DNA from: Vandiemenella viatica
Lineage: Eukaryota; Arthropoda; Insecta; Orthoptera; Morabidae
Direction: 5' to 3'
Length of the DNA: 64,000 bases
Assembly: GCA_031002005.1 (NCBI GenBank)
Contig: JARYHS010006964.1
Location: 4,402,001-4,466,000 of the forward strand
The notes beneath the pieces are model-generated. The model was given only the letters and a program-made list of their open reading frames with translations, made no database searches and was not told the DNA's origin. Below are positions 47,690-57,025 of the stretch, piece by piece (position 1 is the stretch's first letter; each line of letters opens with the position of its first letter). The translations under genes were made by a program, and so were the position numbers.

Positions 47690-47855
47690 GTGCTGCAATG
47701 ATTCTTATATGAATTCTTTTTTCCCTCGTACCATTAGGGATTGGAATGCACAGCAAAGAGATTAGCGTTGGTGCTGAGCACCCTCTGCCACCTACAATTT
47801 TGTGAATTGCAGGGTATATATATAGATGTACATGTAGATGTAGAAATAGACCATA
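47690..47855 (+). mobile_element. LINE family C 3' end with microsatellite tail
   Basis: TTCTTATATGAATTCTTTTT, GGGATTGGAATGCACAGC and GAGCACCCTCTGCCACC match 34608-34690, and the copy ends in ATGTACATGTAGATGTAG, a short tandem tail. The mariner-like element begins five bases beyond. Confidence 0.8.
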
Positions 47856-48401
47856 AATACAGGGTGTTCAGGAATGAAGGCATAATCCTGTAACCACTGA
47901 TAGGTCGCATCATGTCCTACTAAAATCACAAAATTATATTTCAGTAAAAGTCTTAACATTTTGGAGATACTGATTTTATATATTTTTTTCGAAGCAAGTG
48001 ACTTTGTTCAGTTTGTTCCATGCCATTTATACAAATTAAAAAGATTTGAACCCTGTTTTTTTTTTAATTTACTCAAGGATGTTTGAGTCCTCTAAAACAA
48101 TGCTCTTTTTTTTTTTTAAAAAAAAAAAAAGTTAAAAACCCTTAAAACAATCGTATGTAAAATGTTTATACAAATTTTGTCAAACTGCTGACTTTGATAA
48201 GCCTGTGATGTTAAAAAAAAAAAAGTACTAAGTGGATCATGTCAATTACATTTAAAAAAATGTTTTGTCATTGCCAATTTTAAAATCGTATAATTATATA
48301 AAATTCCTTTTAAAATTATATTTTTATGGTAGTTCTAAAGCAGGAAGGTTGGTATTTTGGACTTTATTAAAATAAAAGTCTTTCGGATTGAAGTCACCAT
48401 T

Positions 48402-49070
48402 ATACTGGTGATGAGGCATGGAAAGATATTGCAGTAGGTATGAAAAGTAGTTCATGGAAGGGGAAAGATGACCATGACCACAAGCTGGCACTCGATTTCA
48501 GGCACAAGGGTGTGGGAAGATTCTCTTTTGTAGGTAAGGGGGCATCCTTAAATTACGTGATGGGAAATAGGGGGGTCCGGCGAAATCTCACCAGATCTCA
48601 CCAGGGGGGAGGGGGGGGAGGGTCTACGGAAATCTCACGTGAGATTTTGCGAAAAATTTGGGGACAGTAGAGCCAAAAAAAAGGTCTACAATTTGCGCCA
48701 AAGTTGATTTTAGGAGGGTATTTCGTCAAAAAAGTTAGGGTGTGACCTAAAAAAAGGTCTAGGGGGGGGTTCTCACGGACCAGATCTCACCAGAGGGGGG
48801 GTGGGGGTCCGGCCAGATCTCACGAAATCTCACCCGGGGGGAGGGGGGTCCAGAAATCCGGAAAAACACCTCACGTAATTTGTGGATGCCCCCTAAAGGT
48901 GTCAAGGATTTGAATGAGTTACCAAGGGAAATGATGAATAACTTACCGAAAACGTTAAGAGAATATAAAGTTAAAATTTGTAGACGACAAATATAGGTGG
49001 GTGCAAAATAGGGGGAAGTTGGGTGTGTAGGGAAATTGCCACCGGAGCCTGTGCTCCATTGCAATTAAAA
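48402..49070 (+). mobile_element. LINE family B1 3' fragment, itself interrupted
   Basis: From ACTGGTGATGAGGCATGGAA to the family terminus CACCGGAGCCTGTGCTCCAT. The reading frame is interrupted at GGTAAGG, where the 356-bp MITE sits. Without the MITE the text rejoins as in 53085-53110, apart from one substitution. Confidence 0.88.
48538..48893. mobile_element. 356-bp PIF/Harbinger-like MITE with TAA duplication
   Basis: The ends are GGGGGCATCCTTAAATTACG and, inverted, GGGGGCATCCACAAATTACG (two mismatches), continuing TGA on both. TAA flanks both sides (48535-48537 and 48894-48896), and the undisturbed LINE at 53093 has it once, which proves insertion with a 3-bp duplication. TIRs starting GGG and a 3-bp TWA duplication fit PIF/Harbinger. 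The interior repeats AAATCTCAC and AGATCTCACCAG several times between G-rich tracts. Confidence 0.9.
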
Positions 49071-49854
49071 AAAAAATTAAAGTACAAAGAATTCGCAGAA
49101 ATCTACCTTGTTGTTGAATTGGCTACCTGGGTGCCAGCGCGTTTTCTTAAAAAAAAAAAAAAAAAGAGGGATAGATAGTTCAGATAAAATAGCACAATGG
49201 TAGAGAAAGAGATGGGGTGCTGTTTGTTCAGTTGATATCTGGCAATGAACAATCTGAACATAGTCACATATTTAAAAAAAATTAAAAAATCAATAACTCT
49301 AAGATGATGAGAATTTAACCAAAATAAAATTTTGTCGTATAGTAGGATATGGCGTGACCTATCACTGGTTTCAGGATTGTCCTTTCATCACTGGACACCT
49401 GTATGTTGTCGAATTTTGAAGTACAAAGTTTGAACGCACAAAATCGGAATATCACTTCACCTGCATGTGTTAAAGATAAAATCCTTTAGTTTTTACTGCA
49501 GGAGAAACAGTAAGGATCTTTCTGCTGCTGCGTCTATCAGACAAAAAAATTCCTTAAAGCCAGAAGAAAGGGCCGACCAGCCTTTGTGATAAGGCGTGCT
49601 GGGAGTTGTGGAACAGAAAAGTGGCGAAGAATTCCCAGAACCCAACCCGACACAGTCAGGGGTCTGTGCGGCTGATAAGCAAGTGCTTCCGCTAAGCGAT
49701 TACGAGTTAGCGTGGTGGCTATAGGTGGTATAAGCGAGAACCGGATATAGTTTCAGCCGCCATATTTGTGCACTCGCTGGGCCCATTAATGTACGTGCTC
49801 TTATGGAAGGTGGATGGTGTTCTCGTATTTTACGGCTGTTTTCTTAGTGAAAAA
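49071..49854. other. Mariner-like right arm and unassigned DNA
   Basis: To 49401 this is the right part of the mariner-like element. From 49404 to 49854 no feature is clear. The moderately GC-rich stretch 49560-49790 could be promoter or leader of the reading frame starting at 49855. Confidence 0.4.
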
Positions 49855-50179
49855 ATGTCTAAATTCGAAAAAAACTATAGTAGGACTCTTGTCGGAGAAG
49901 ATGCGGTGGCGTATAGAAGAAAAATTGACCTTTGTGGTGGCCAGGATCCGTATGAAATGTGCGAAAGACTTTGTAGCCTACGATGTCGACCCGGCTATGT
50001 TTCCAAATGATACGCGAGAGGACTTGATTGGTTATCTTGTTTTCGGAACGAACTTTTTAACCTTGGATCAAATGAAGGCTTTCAAGTCTCTGGAGGGCCA
50101 TAATTATGTTAGAAGTGGACATGTGGACTTTGTCAAAGGAAAAGTACTTTGCAACCACACAGTTCTAGTTATCGGCCAG
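49855..50179 (+). pseudogene. DPYE/SWIM-like arthropod gene, exon 1 with frameshift
   Basis: The ATG at 49855 opens MSKFEKNYSRTLVGEDA ... RKIDLCGGQDPYEM. Near 49960 the similarity moves by one frame to DFVAYDVDPAMFP ... LIGYLVFGTNFLTLDQMKAFKSLEGHNYV ... VLVIGQ. The blocks CGGxDPYE, YLVFGxxFxTxxQxKAxKSLEAYN and GKVxHSQ are ones I associate with uncharacterised arthropod proteins that carry a SWIM zinc finger and a YqaJ-like nuclease further on; neither of those domains is visible here. The exon ends GGCCAG|GTACG (50179). The frameshift suggests a pseudogene or an assembly error. Confidence 0.5.
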
Positions 50180-50279
50180 GTACGTTAGTTTAAGGTTATG
50201 TACTTACTTTGGCGAGATTTTAAATATTCATTTAATGTTTTTTAGCTTGTAACTAAAGTCTTTTTTATTATAAATCCAG

Positions 50280-50486
50280 GTTACCCATTCTCAGAGCCTG
50301 AATTTGCCATTCCTCAGCCGACACGAAAATAGACCTGCGAGTGTCATGTGTCTACATTCAGTGTTGCAAGTCCTCAGAAAAAATCAACATTCAGTAATAT
50401 GTGCTGAAAAAAATCTAAAAAATAATAATGAATTTGTGGAACAAATTGGTGTATTTTTTAACTCGAAATATTTACATGACTATTAA
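50280..50486 (+). pseudogene. Same gene, exon 2 (start)
   Basis: After the acceptor AAATCCAG (50279), in phase with exon 1, comes VTHSQSLNLPFLSRHEN, continuing the (K)VxHSQSLN block. The frame then drifts to a stop at 50486 without the expected cysteine-rich SWIM motif. The true exon may be shorter, or the gene may be truncated by the LINE insertion near 50690. Confidence 0.4.
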
Positions 50487-50689
50487 AAAAAAAATATAGT
50501 TCCCATGAAATTTACGAATGAAATTACTTTCTTCACTTCAACCAACCGAAAAATATAAACCAATGATGAAAAATAGCTGAAAAAAATCATGCGTCTTCCC
50601 GAAAGTTAACAGATTAGCACATCACTGGCGTTCATAGATCAAGACCATGAGTTACTTGGGGTAAGTTTCTGGGGTAATAAAAAAGAAAA

Positions 50690-53275
50690 ATCAGAGTGTT
50701 GGCTGTTTAACGCAGTGGAAGAATGACAGAAGAGGATGAGGCTCTTGGGGAGAAATTAAATTCATACTCATATTTCAGAGGTGAGAATAGAATGATCATC
50801 ATCGGTGGGGATTTAAATTTACCAGGTGTAAACTGGGAAGGAAATAAGATAAATAACACAAGGGAACAAAGATTTGCAAATATCTTAATAAGGGAAGGAG
50901 GATTTACACAAGTGGTAGAGCAAAACACTAGGGAACAAAATATTTTGGATATATTTCTAATTAAGCCCGATGAAAACCTTTTGAGGTATCAAGTAACTGA
51001 AGGAATAAGTGATCATGAAGCAGTTCTGATGGATATCAGAGGATTCAGTAAACCAGCAGCCAAAATTGAAGGGGGAAATAGGTACAATTATAAAAAGGCA
51101 CAGGTTTCAAATTTGAGGAGATATTTCAGAGAACAATTCAGCAAATGGAAGGAAGGCTCAGGTACAGTAGAGTCAAGGTGGGAAGAGTTCAAGGAGATAA
51201 TAAGAAAGGGGGAAGAAAAATGTATTCCAAAGCAAAAAATAAAGAGAAGTAGAGAACCTATGTACTATAATAGGGAAGTGAGGAGGTTAAAGAGGTTGGT
51301 AAGAAAAGAACATAATAGAGTTAAGAGACAGGAGGGTAGTAGGGAATATTTAAAACAACTAAACAAGGACTTAATAACAGCAAAGAAAATGGCTAAAGAT
51401 GGGTTTATGAAGAGTATTGTCAGTGCAGGGGGACCATTGACTGATGCATCTAGAAATTTCTATGGCTATATCAGGAAACTGAGGGGAAGGGAGGGTGTAG
51501 AGAGACTTATGAGATAAGGATGGAGAAGAAGTTACTGAGGATTTGAAAAAGGCAGAGATTTTAAGTAACTGGTTCAGTGAAAGCATTAGGGACAATGAAT
51601 CAGGAACAGGAGGGTCTCATTCGGAGAACGAGCTTAACAACACAATTAGAAATGACGATAGTAAAAAATTTGATATCCATCCTGAGGAAATCATGAAGGA
51701 AATAAGAAAGCTGAAAAAAATAAATAAAGGTGCTGGTGAAGATAATATTACTACAGATATCTTAAAGATAGCCGGATGTGACATTGTACCTTATCTTGAA
51801 ATATTATTTAAATTGAGTCTAGACACTTACTGCTTACCACAAGACTGGAAAAGTGAATAGTAGTACCGGTACATAAAGGAGGGGTGAGAAATAGAGTTGA
51901 GAATTACAGGCCAATAAGTTTGACATCGGTAGTAGGTAAATTAATGAAAAGATTGATATGCAACCACATCAGAAATATATGTGAGGAACGTAAGTGGTTT
52001 TCAAGCTGGCTACATGGGTTCAGGCAAGGATATTCATGCGAATCTCAGTTGGTGGGATATATGCAAGATATTTCAGATGAAATGGACAAGGGAGGCCAAA
52101 TTGATAGTGTAGCACTAGATCTGTCTATGGCGTTTGACAGAGTAAGCCATAAAATGGTAGTAAATAAGGTAAAAACCATTGGAGTGGATAAGAAAGTCAT
52201 TGGCTGGGTAGAAGAATTTTTAAAAGGTAGGAAACAGAAAGTTAGGGTAGGAAATGTAGTATCAAAAGAAGTGGAAGTAAAAATGGGTGTGCCACAGGGT
52301 AGCGTATTGGGACCATTGCTATTCATAATTCTAATGACTAATTGTGTTGATTGTTTACCATCTGAAATTAGATTGTTTGCAGATGACATAATGCTGCATA
52401 AAAGAATCAAAACGATAGAGGATTGTAAACAGTTGCAGCGTGATCTGGACAGGATATCTAATTGGGTTGGTAAACATGGAATGAAGATAAATGCAAAGAA
52501 GAGTCAGCTTATTAGATACACAAATAAAAAACAAAAGGTTAATTATGAATATAAGGTGGGGAAAGAATTGTTTGCTGAAGACTTGAAATGTAAATATCTT
52601 GGAATTACTTTTGATAACAAGCTTAACTGGGCAGGACATATAGGACAGGTGGTAGGAAAAGGTTTCAAAATTCTGCACTTGTTGGAGAGAGTGATGAGGG
52701 GATGTACGAGAGAAGTCAAGGAATTGGGTTACAAAACTTTGGTCAGACCATTGCTCGAATATGGTAGTGTAGTATGGGACCCTCATTTTATGTATCAAAT
52801 ACAGGAGTTGGAGATGGTGCAAAAAAGGGCTGCTAGATTTGTTTCTGGAAATTATCGCATTATGCAATCAGTGACGGATATGATAAAGGAGCTGGAATGG
52901 GATTCATTGCAAGACAGGAGGAGGATGAGGAGGGTCATGGGAGTGTACAGCGCATATACTGGCGATGAGGCATGGAAAGATATTGCAGTAGGTATGAAAA
53001 GTAGTGCATGGAAGGGAAAAGATGACCATGACCACAAGCTGGCACTCGATTTCAGGCACAAGGGTGTGGGAAGATTCTCTTTTTTAGGTAAGGGTGTCAG
53101 GGATTGGAATGAGTTACCAAGAGAAATGATGAATAATTTACCGAAAACTTTGAAATAATTTAAATATAAAATTTGTAGAGGGCAAATGTGGGTGGGTGCA
53201 GGATAGGGGGAAGATGGGTGTGTAGGGAAATTGCCACCGGAGCGTGTGCTCCATTGCAATTAAATTAAACTAAAT
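50690..53275 (+). mobile_element. LINE family B1, longest copy, 5'-truncated
   Basis: The endonuclease C-terminal half, complete reverse transcriptase and 3' UTR are present. It ends CACCGGAGCGTGTGCTCCAT followed by an AATTAAATTA-type tail instead of poly(A), as in CR1/Jockey-like elements. Only about three disruptions occur over 2.4 kb, so it is young. Further fragments of the family lie at 1641, 14838, 45067, 46448 and 48402, all on the plus strand. Confidence 0.92.
50723..53157 (+). pseudogene. LINE B ORF2: endonuclease-reverse transcriptase
   Basis: There are three open segments: 50723-51517 (IIIGGDLNLPGVNWEG and SDHEAVLMDI of the APE-type endonuclease, then a basic linker), 51543-51860 (LKKINKGAGEDNITTDILK, the RT0/RT1 region) and 51884-53158. 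The last has NYRPISLTSVVGKLM, HGFRQGYSCESQL, ALDLSMAFDRVSH, GVPQGSVLGPLLF and FADDIMLHKRI as catalytic box, then YLGITFDNKLNW and a thumb ending LPKTLK. Interruptions are a frameshift near 51515 and a stop at 51858-51860. The RT core of 424 residues is intact. The protein would nick DNA and prime cDNA synthesis on it. Confidence 0.9.
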
Positions 53276-53660
53276 TAAATATTTCATATTCATTATATAG
53301 CGAAGAATGTTATAAATTTTTTTTTAAAGTTATACGAATCTCTTGTTTGTCCCTTTTGTGTAATGTAAATAGTTGTCGCTGACTAACTTCGTTCTGTTTG
53401 TTCACGTAACAACGTCCAGCGAAAAATTTAGTGAGAAAATATTGAAATTAAAAAAAAAAAAATAGCTTCCTTAAAAGAATCCTTGTGGTTTGTTTAATAA
53501 TTTATCTGCACGAATGTTATCGCGCTGCACTGGCCGACAGCTTCCGTCAATTAAGACGAGCGAGATAGTACTCGTAGTTACCGTACCTTCTCAAAATATT
53601 CAAATTCAGGCTCGTGTAAGAATTATTAGCGTAACGGAGAATTACATGACAAAGTACACA
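53276..53660. other. Intergenic, nothing recognised
   Basis: AT-rich flank of the LINE with an A run near 53450. Confidence 0.4.
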
Positions 53661-54681
53661 TAAAAATGCCAATTTAGCGACTTTGTCGCTAGAAGTGACG
53701 ACTTTTGCTTAAGTCTTAGCGACCAAAAAACGTTTTGACGACAAAAATGGTTTAGCGACTTATCTGGCGACTTTTGGAGTAGAAGTGAAAACAGTTCTAG
53801 AGCCATTAATGGATACATTTTTTGTCAACTCGACACAGAATTATACAGTGCCAAAAGATATATATGGAAAACGACAAACGCGCTTGCGCACCGAATTCAA
53901 ACTTTATTTAATTAAAGTTCCATTCGTGTTTGCTCTAGCTTTAGCTATTTCAAAAAATATTCAAATCAAAACATCCAATTTTCTTTTAAATCTGAGTTTT
54001 ACATTTATTTGTTAAAAAAACTCTAGCTTTAATTGAATGTTAAACTTTTTTGAGTGAATTTGGAAATCTTCTAATTTAAGATTTAGCTAAAAAATCAACT
54101 ATTTTAAAATAAAATTTGAATGTAAAAAACTTCATGTTGAATTTGAAATAAAACTATGCGCGACTTGCGCGCCAAATTTAAGGTACACAAACAGAATACA
54201 TGTATACAAGGTATACTAATCTAATCTCAGCCAAGGTTACTAGGATTTTAGTAACCTTGATCTCAGCACCTGCTTAGCATTTAGGCATTTAGTAAACCTG
54301 AACGCGACCATTGGCTCTATAGTAACAATTCAGAATTCACTGACTATTGAACAACGTACCTTATTATCGTCGATAACTCATCGACGTATACTTGAAATTT
54401 TTCAATTTTTTAACTTAATTTTTTTCGAGTTGACCAAAAACATACATAATATTAAGTAATAACGAAATTTATTTCTGTCCAACTACATCTTATTTTTCGA
54501 AGTGTCAACTTGTAATTGAATTATTTCTACCAGTAGTAACAAAAGAGTAATGTGGTCAGGGAATCCCCGAACTCTTTTGTACACTGAACAATCGGCTACT
54601 GGTGGAATTAATTTTAGCGACTTTCTAGCGGCTTTTGATCTTGAGTCTAGCGACTCGAATTTCTAGGAGTTGGCAACACTG
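53661..54681. mobile_element. Possible ~1-kb non-autonomous transposon
   Basis: The left end ATGCCAATTTAGCGACTTTG then TCGCTAGA resembles the right end read inward (CAGTGTTGCCAACTCCTAG, then GTCGCTAGA). Both subterminal regions are filled with the motif TTAGCGACTTT. The interior contains two hairpins: AAGGTTACTA/TAGTAACCTT (54230-54257), and ACAAAAGAGT/ACTCTTTTGT within a larger CCAGTAG/CTACTGG pair (54531-54605). No coding frame and no sure target duplication. Confidence 0.5.
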
Positions 54682-54699
54682 GCGCTAATGGAAAGTTTT

Positions 54700-54895
54700 G
54701 AACTTGTAGTTACCGTCGCTGCCACCAGTCGCCGCTGTCCTCGCTGGTCGTCGCTGGTAGGCTGCCATTGTGTTTCTGTTCGAGGTGGTGGTTGGAGGTT
54801 GTGTTTGCGATAGCTTCAGTTAAGAGCAGCCGTCCCAGAGAAAACTTGTTTATTTACATCGAGTATACGTCACTTTAGCTGGCGATCGCTTTCCG
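54700..54895 (+). promoter_or_regulatory. Probable promoter and non-coding first exon
   Basis: An island of balanced, CpG-containing sequence (GTCGCCGCTGTCC, CGCTGGTCGTCGC) in AT-rich surroundings. It includes TTCAGTTAAG at about 54817-54826, compatible with an arthropod initiator, and ends TTTCCG|GTGAGTG, a strong splice donor at 54895/54896. No ATG-initiated frame crosses it, so a leader exon is inferred. The downstream gene is not in view; the THAP exon at 56801 has its own ATG and no obvious acceptor. Confidence 0.4.
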
Positions 54896-55860
54896 GTGAG
54901 TGACTGTGCGATGTTTTGTTAGCTGCATCAGGCGCTGTCGCATTGCACGTTGTTATTGTTGCAAGCAGTTACGATTGTGTATTAGGCTGGTTCGTGTCAT
55001 ATTCCGTTATTGTTTATGACACGAGGTGTTTTGTGCATTATTTCTTATTTGTGGATTGACTTTACTTTCGTAGATGCTGTAATATACCTCAGTCGTTCGC
55101 CATTTAGGATCGCACCTTTTCCTCCCACTGATAGCGCGTTGATTCCATTGTGCATGATCTGTTGATACATGGAGAGCATCCATACATAAACCACATGACT
55201 ACAGTTTGCCCTCCTGTGAAATCCCCCCCCCCCCCCCGTATTCCGACGTAGCTTTTGCCTCTATCCCCCCCCCCCCCCTCACGTAACACAACTTTTTTTT
55301 CTCTATTGATTCCAGGAGACATTTTGTACTGTTTTGTCTTATCAGACTTCGTAAATTACACACGGAGATTAATTGAATGACGGAAATAATTATCGACATG
55401 CTGTTGTGTGTTCTGTATCTTATTTTAACTGTGACAAATAATATGAATGGAAAGCTACCTGGGGCCTGGCTCGGAACACTTCTCCCCCATGTAGCCCTGT
55501 GTTGCTATCGGGCCAACCCCCCCCCCCCCTCCCTCCCTTAGATCGAATCACGCAGTTCATGGACTCTCCCATGAAGAAATATGTTAGTGATTTTAGGTCA
55601 TTGTTTTTTTTTTTTCCTTTCTTTGAGCTTTAAAGTTTTCTTCATTTTCCAAGCTGGATATTATTTTAAGGATACATCATCTTAATGCGTTATTGGGTAA
55701 ACTGGAGATCGCAATTCCGCCGGAACTACATTACTTGGCGCGGACTAATACTACAGTAGTCACTCGCAACACTATTATTTGCAAGCAGTAATTCGGCTGC
55801 GAATCCACACTGCAACAGAAAGACACGGAGTATTAATTATGTTATGATCGAGTCTAACCC
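54896..55860. other. Unassigned, with poly-C tracts
   Basis: It contains three C runs of about 13-16 (55219, 55267, 55519), with TCACGTAACAC next to the second, reminiscent of the 48.5-kb MITE ends, but termini cannot be paired. Nothing coding. Confidence 0.4.
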
Positions 55861-55950
55861 AAAGGGGCCTGTAGACGATCAAATTATTGATCGTCTGTGG
55901 CACTGTTTGACGCGTTTGTCAAACAATCACCGTATTTGACGGCGTGTTTG
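55861..55950. repeat. Palindromic element terminus
   Basis: GGGGCCTGTAGACGATCAA is followed by a perfect hairpin GACGATCAA-ATTA-TTGATCGTC (55874-55895), then GTTTGACGCGTTTGTCAAAC, a second dyad. Such hairpin-rich GGGGCCTGTAGACG ends occur on dispersed insect elements. The other end was not found. Confidence 0.45.
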
Positions 55951-56375
55951 ATTTAATGCTTCGCAAGTTTCAGTGATAATTTGACTCTGTGCGAGGTGCA
56001 ATGCAGGCTTGAAAATTTAAATCTACAAAACCAGTATCACTATCGTGGTTACTGATAATTTTTTAGTGGCTGGTATAGATTTCTGCATAACGATGTCCGT
56101 TTTCTCAATGCGATGACGCAGTAATGATAGTAAATTATTCAAAAGTTTTATGGCCCATGCGCAGGAATTTAGTGTAAGCATATGGTTCTGTGCTTAATAT
56201 TTCTCGTCATTAATTTTCGTGGGTATGTTATTCCCTTAATTTCTACAATTCTCTAGATCTAGACCAACGTCTAACCCCATTTTTTCTTAATACACAGGGC
56301 TAGGGTCAACGCCAGAAATACTTTAACGGCTATGTTGCGCATTAAGCGAAGAGCGCTCAATGTACACCAACATAG

Positions 56376-56552
56376 TTACTCTGAATGCCGCTAGGTAGCA
56401 TAACCATCGACTGAATCATCAATGAAGCCGCGAGACAGACATTATAATTGCATTTATTTAACATTTAAAAACAAAAATATGATAATATCAATTGTACCAG
56501 AGACCTTGCTGATTCAGTCGATGGTTATGCTACCTAGCGGTATTCAGAGTAA
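56376..56552. mobile_element. 177-bp MITE with 44-bp inverted repeats
   Basis: Arms 56376-56419 and 56552-56509 match at all but a few positions (TTACTCTGAAT, CCGCTAGGTAGCATAACCAT, CGACTGAATCA). Similarity fades outward over another ten bases (CAACATAG / CAACCTAAT), so the true termini may lie a little further out. There is no clear target duplication. The loop of about 90 bp is AT-rich. Confidence 0.75.
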
Positions 56553-56584
56553 TTAGGTTGCTGTGCAGTCAGATTTGTTTTTTG

Positions 56585-56625
56585 TTTTTTTGCTGTCGTC
56601 AGTCTTTCGACTGGTTTGATACATG
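56585..56625 (-). mobile_element. RTE LINE 3'-terminal scrap
   Basis: On the minus strand ATCAAACCAGTCGAAAGACT is followed by GACGACAGC and an A run, identical to the end of the RTE element at 33480-33515. Confidence 0.8.
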
Positions 56626-56800
56626 GAGGAAGGAATTATATGGAGGAGAAGTGACGTTAAATCGGTGAAGCAAGCTATAAACTCTCCCGCGTGGTGGCAG
56701 CACCGGCAGCGACCATATGGCGCTTCCCAACAATTAAGGTGTTCACATTGTGGTAGATGCAGTGATTATTTCATTTAGTATTGTGTATAAGTGTTTAAAA

Positions 56801-56871
56801 ATGCCAGCTTGTGTTGCGTACGGTTGCACAAATAGGCCAGACAGGAAAGAACCTGGAATATCATTTCATAA
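56801..56871 (+). CDS. THAP-domain protein, first coding exon
   Basis: The ATG at 56801 starts MPACVAYGCTNRPD ... GISFHK, the beginning of a THAP zinc finger (C-x(2-4)-C with the NR and SFH blocks). The exon stops exactly at a GTAAGTTG donor (56872), where THAP domains are often split. THAP proteins bind DNA and include transcription regulators and domesticated P-element-type transposases. The rest of the gene would lie in or beyond the gap starting 154 bp downstream, so which kind it is cannot be told. The exon is too short for ordinary ORF searches. Confidence 0.75.
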
Positions 56872-57025
56872 GTAAGTTGAATTGTAATTATCGTTGTTGA
56901 AGTGAGCGGTAGACACCGCAAACTTTGCAGCACGTCTATAAATATTTAGTCATAGCTCTCAATGGGATGACTTTGTTCTCAAATTTTTCTTGGTGTAGTG
57001 TAGAAAATCAGCAAACTTGCTATTT

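Larger units (their letters stand above)
47860..49401. mobile_element. Tc1/mariner-like element split by nested insertions
   Basis: The two ends are inverted copies over about 130 bp. Left is CAGGGTGTTCAGGAATGAAG, then TGATAGGTCGCATCATGTCC; right on the minus strand is CAGGTGTCCAGTGATGAAAG, then TGATAGGTCACGCCATATCC. Each end abuts a TA (47858-47859 and 49402-49403), the target duplication of Tc1/mariner elements. Without the inserted LINE the element is about 870 bp and has no transposase. Arms differ at roughly one base in six, so it is older than the LINE inside it. Confidence 0.78.

Noticed and set aside
47237..47701. 154-codon frame rich in Gly and Pro
   Set aside because: It is translated from the homopolymer G and C tracts of the hAT-like MITE.
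52045..53259. Minus-strand frames of 121-170 codons opposite LINE B ORF2
   Set aside because: Antisense shadows of the reverse transcriptase. The same shadows appear at the other LINE B copies.
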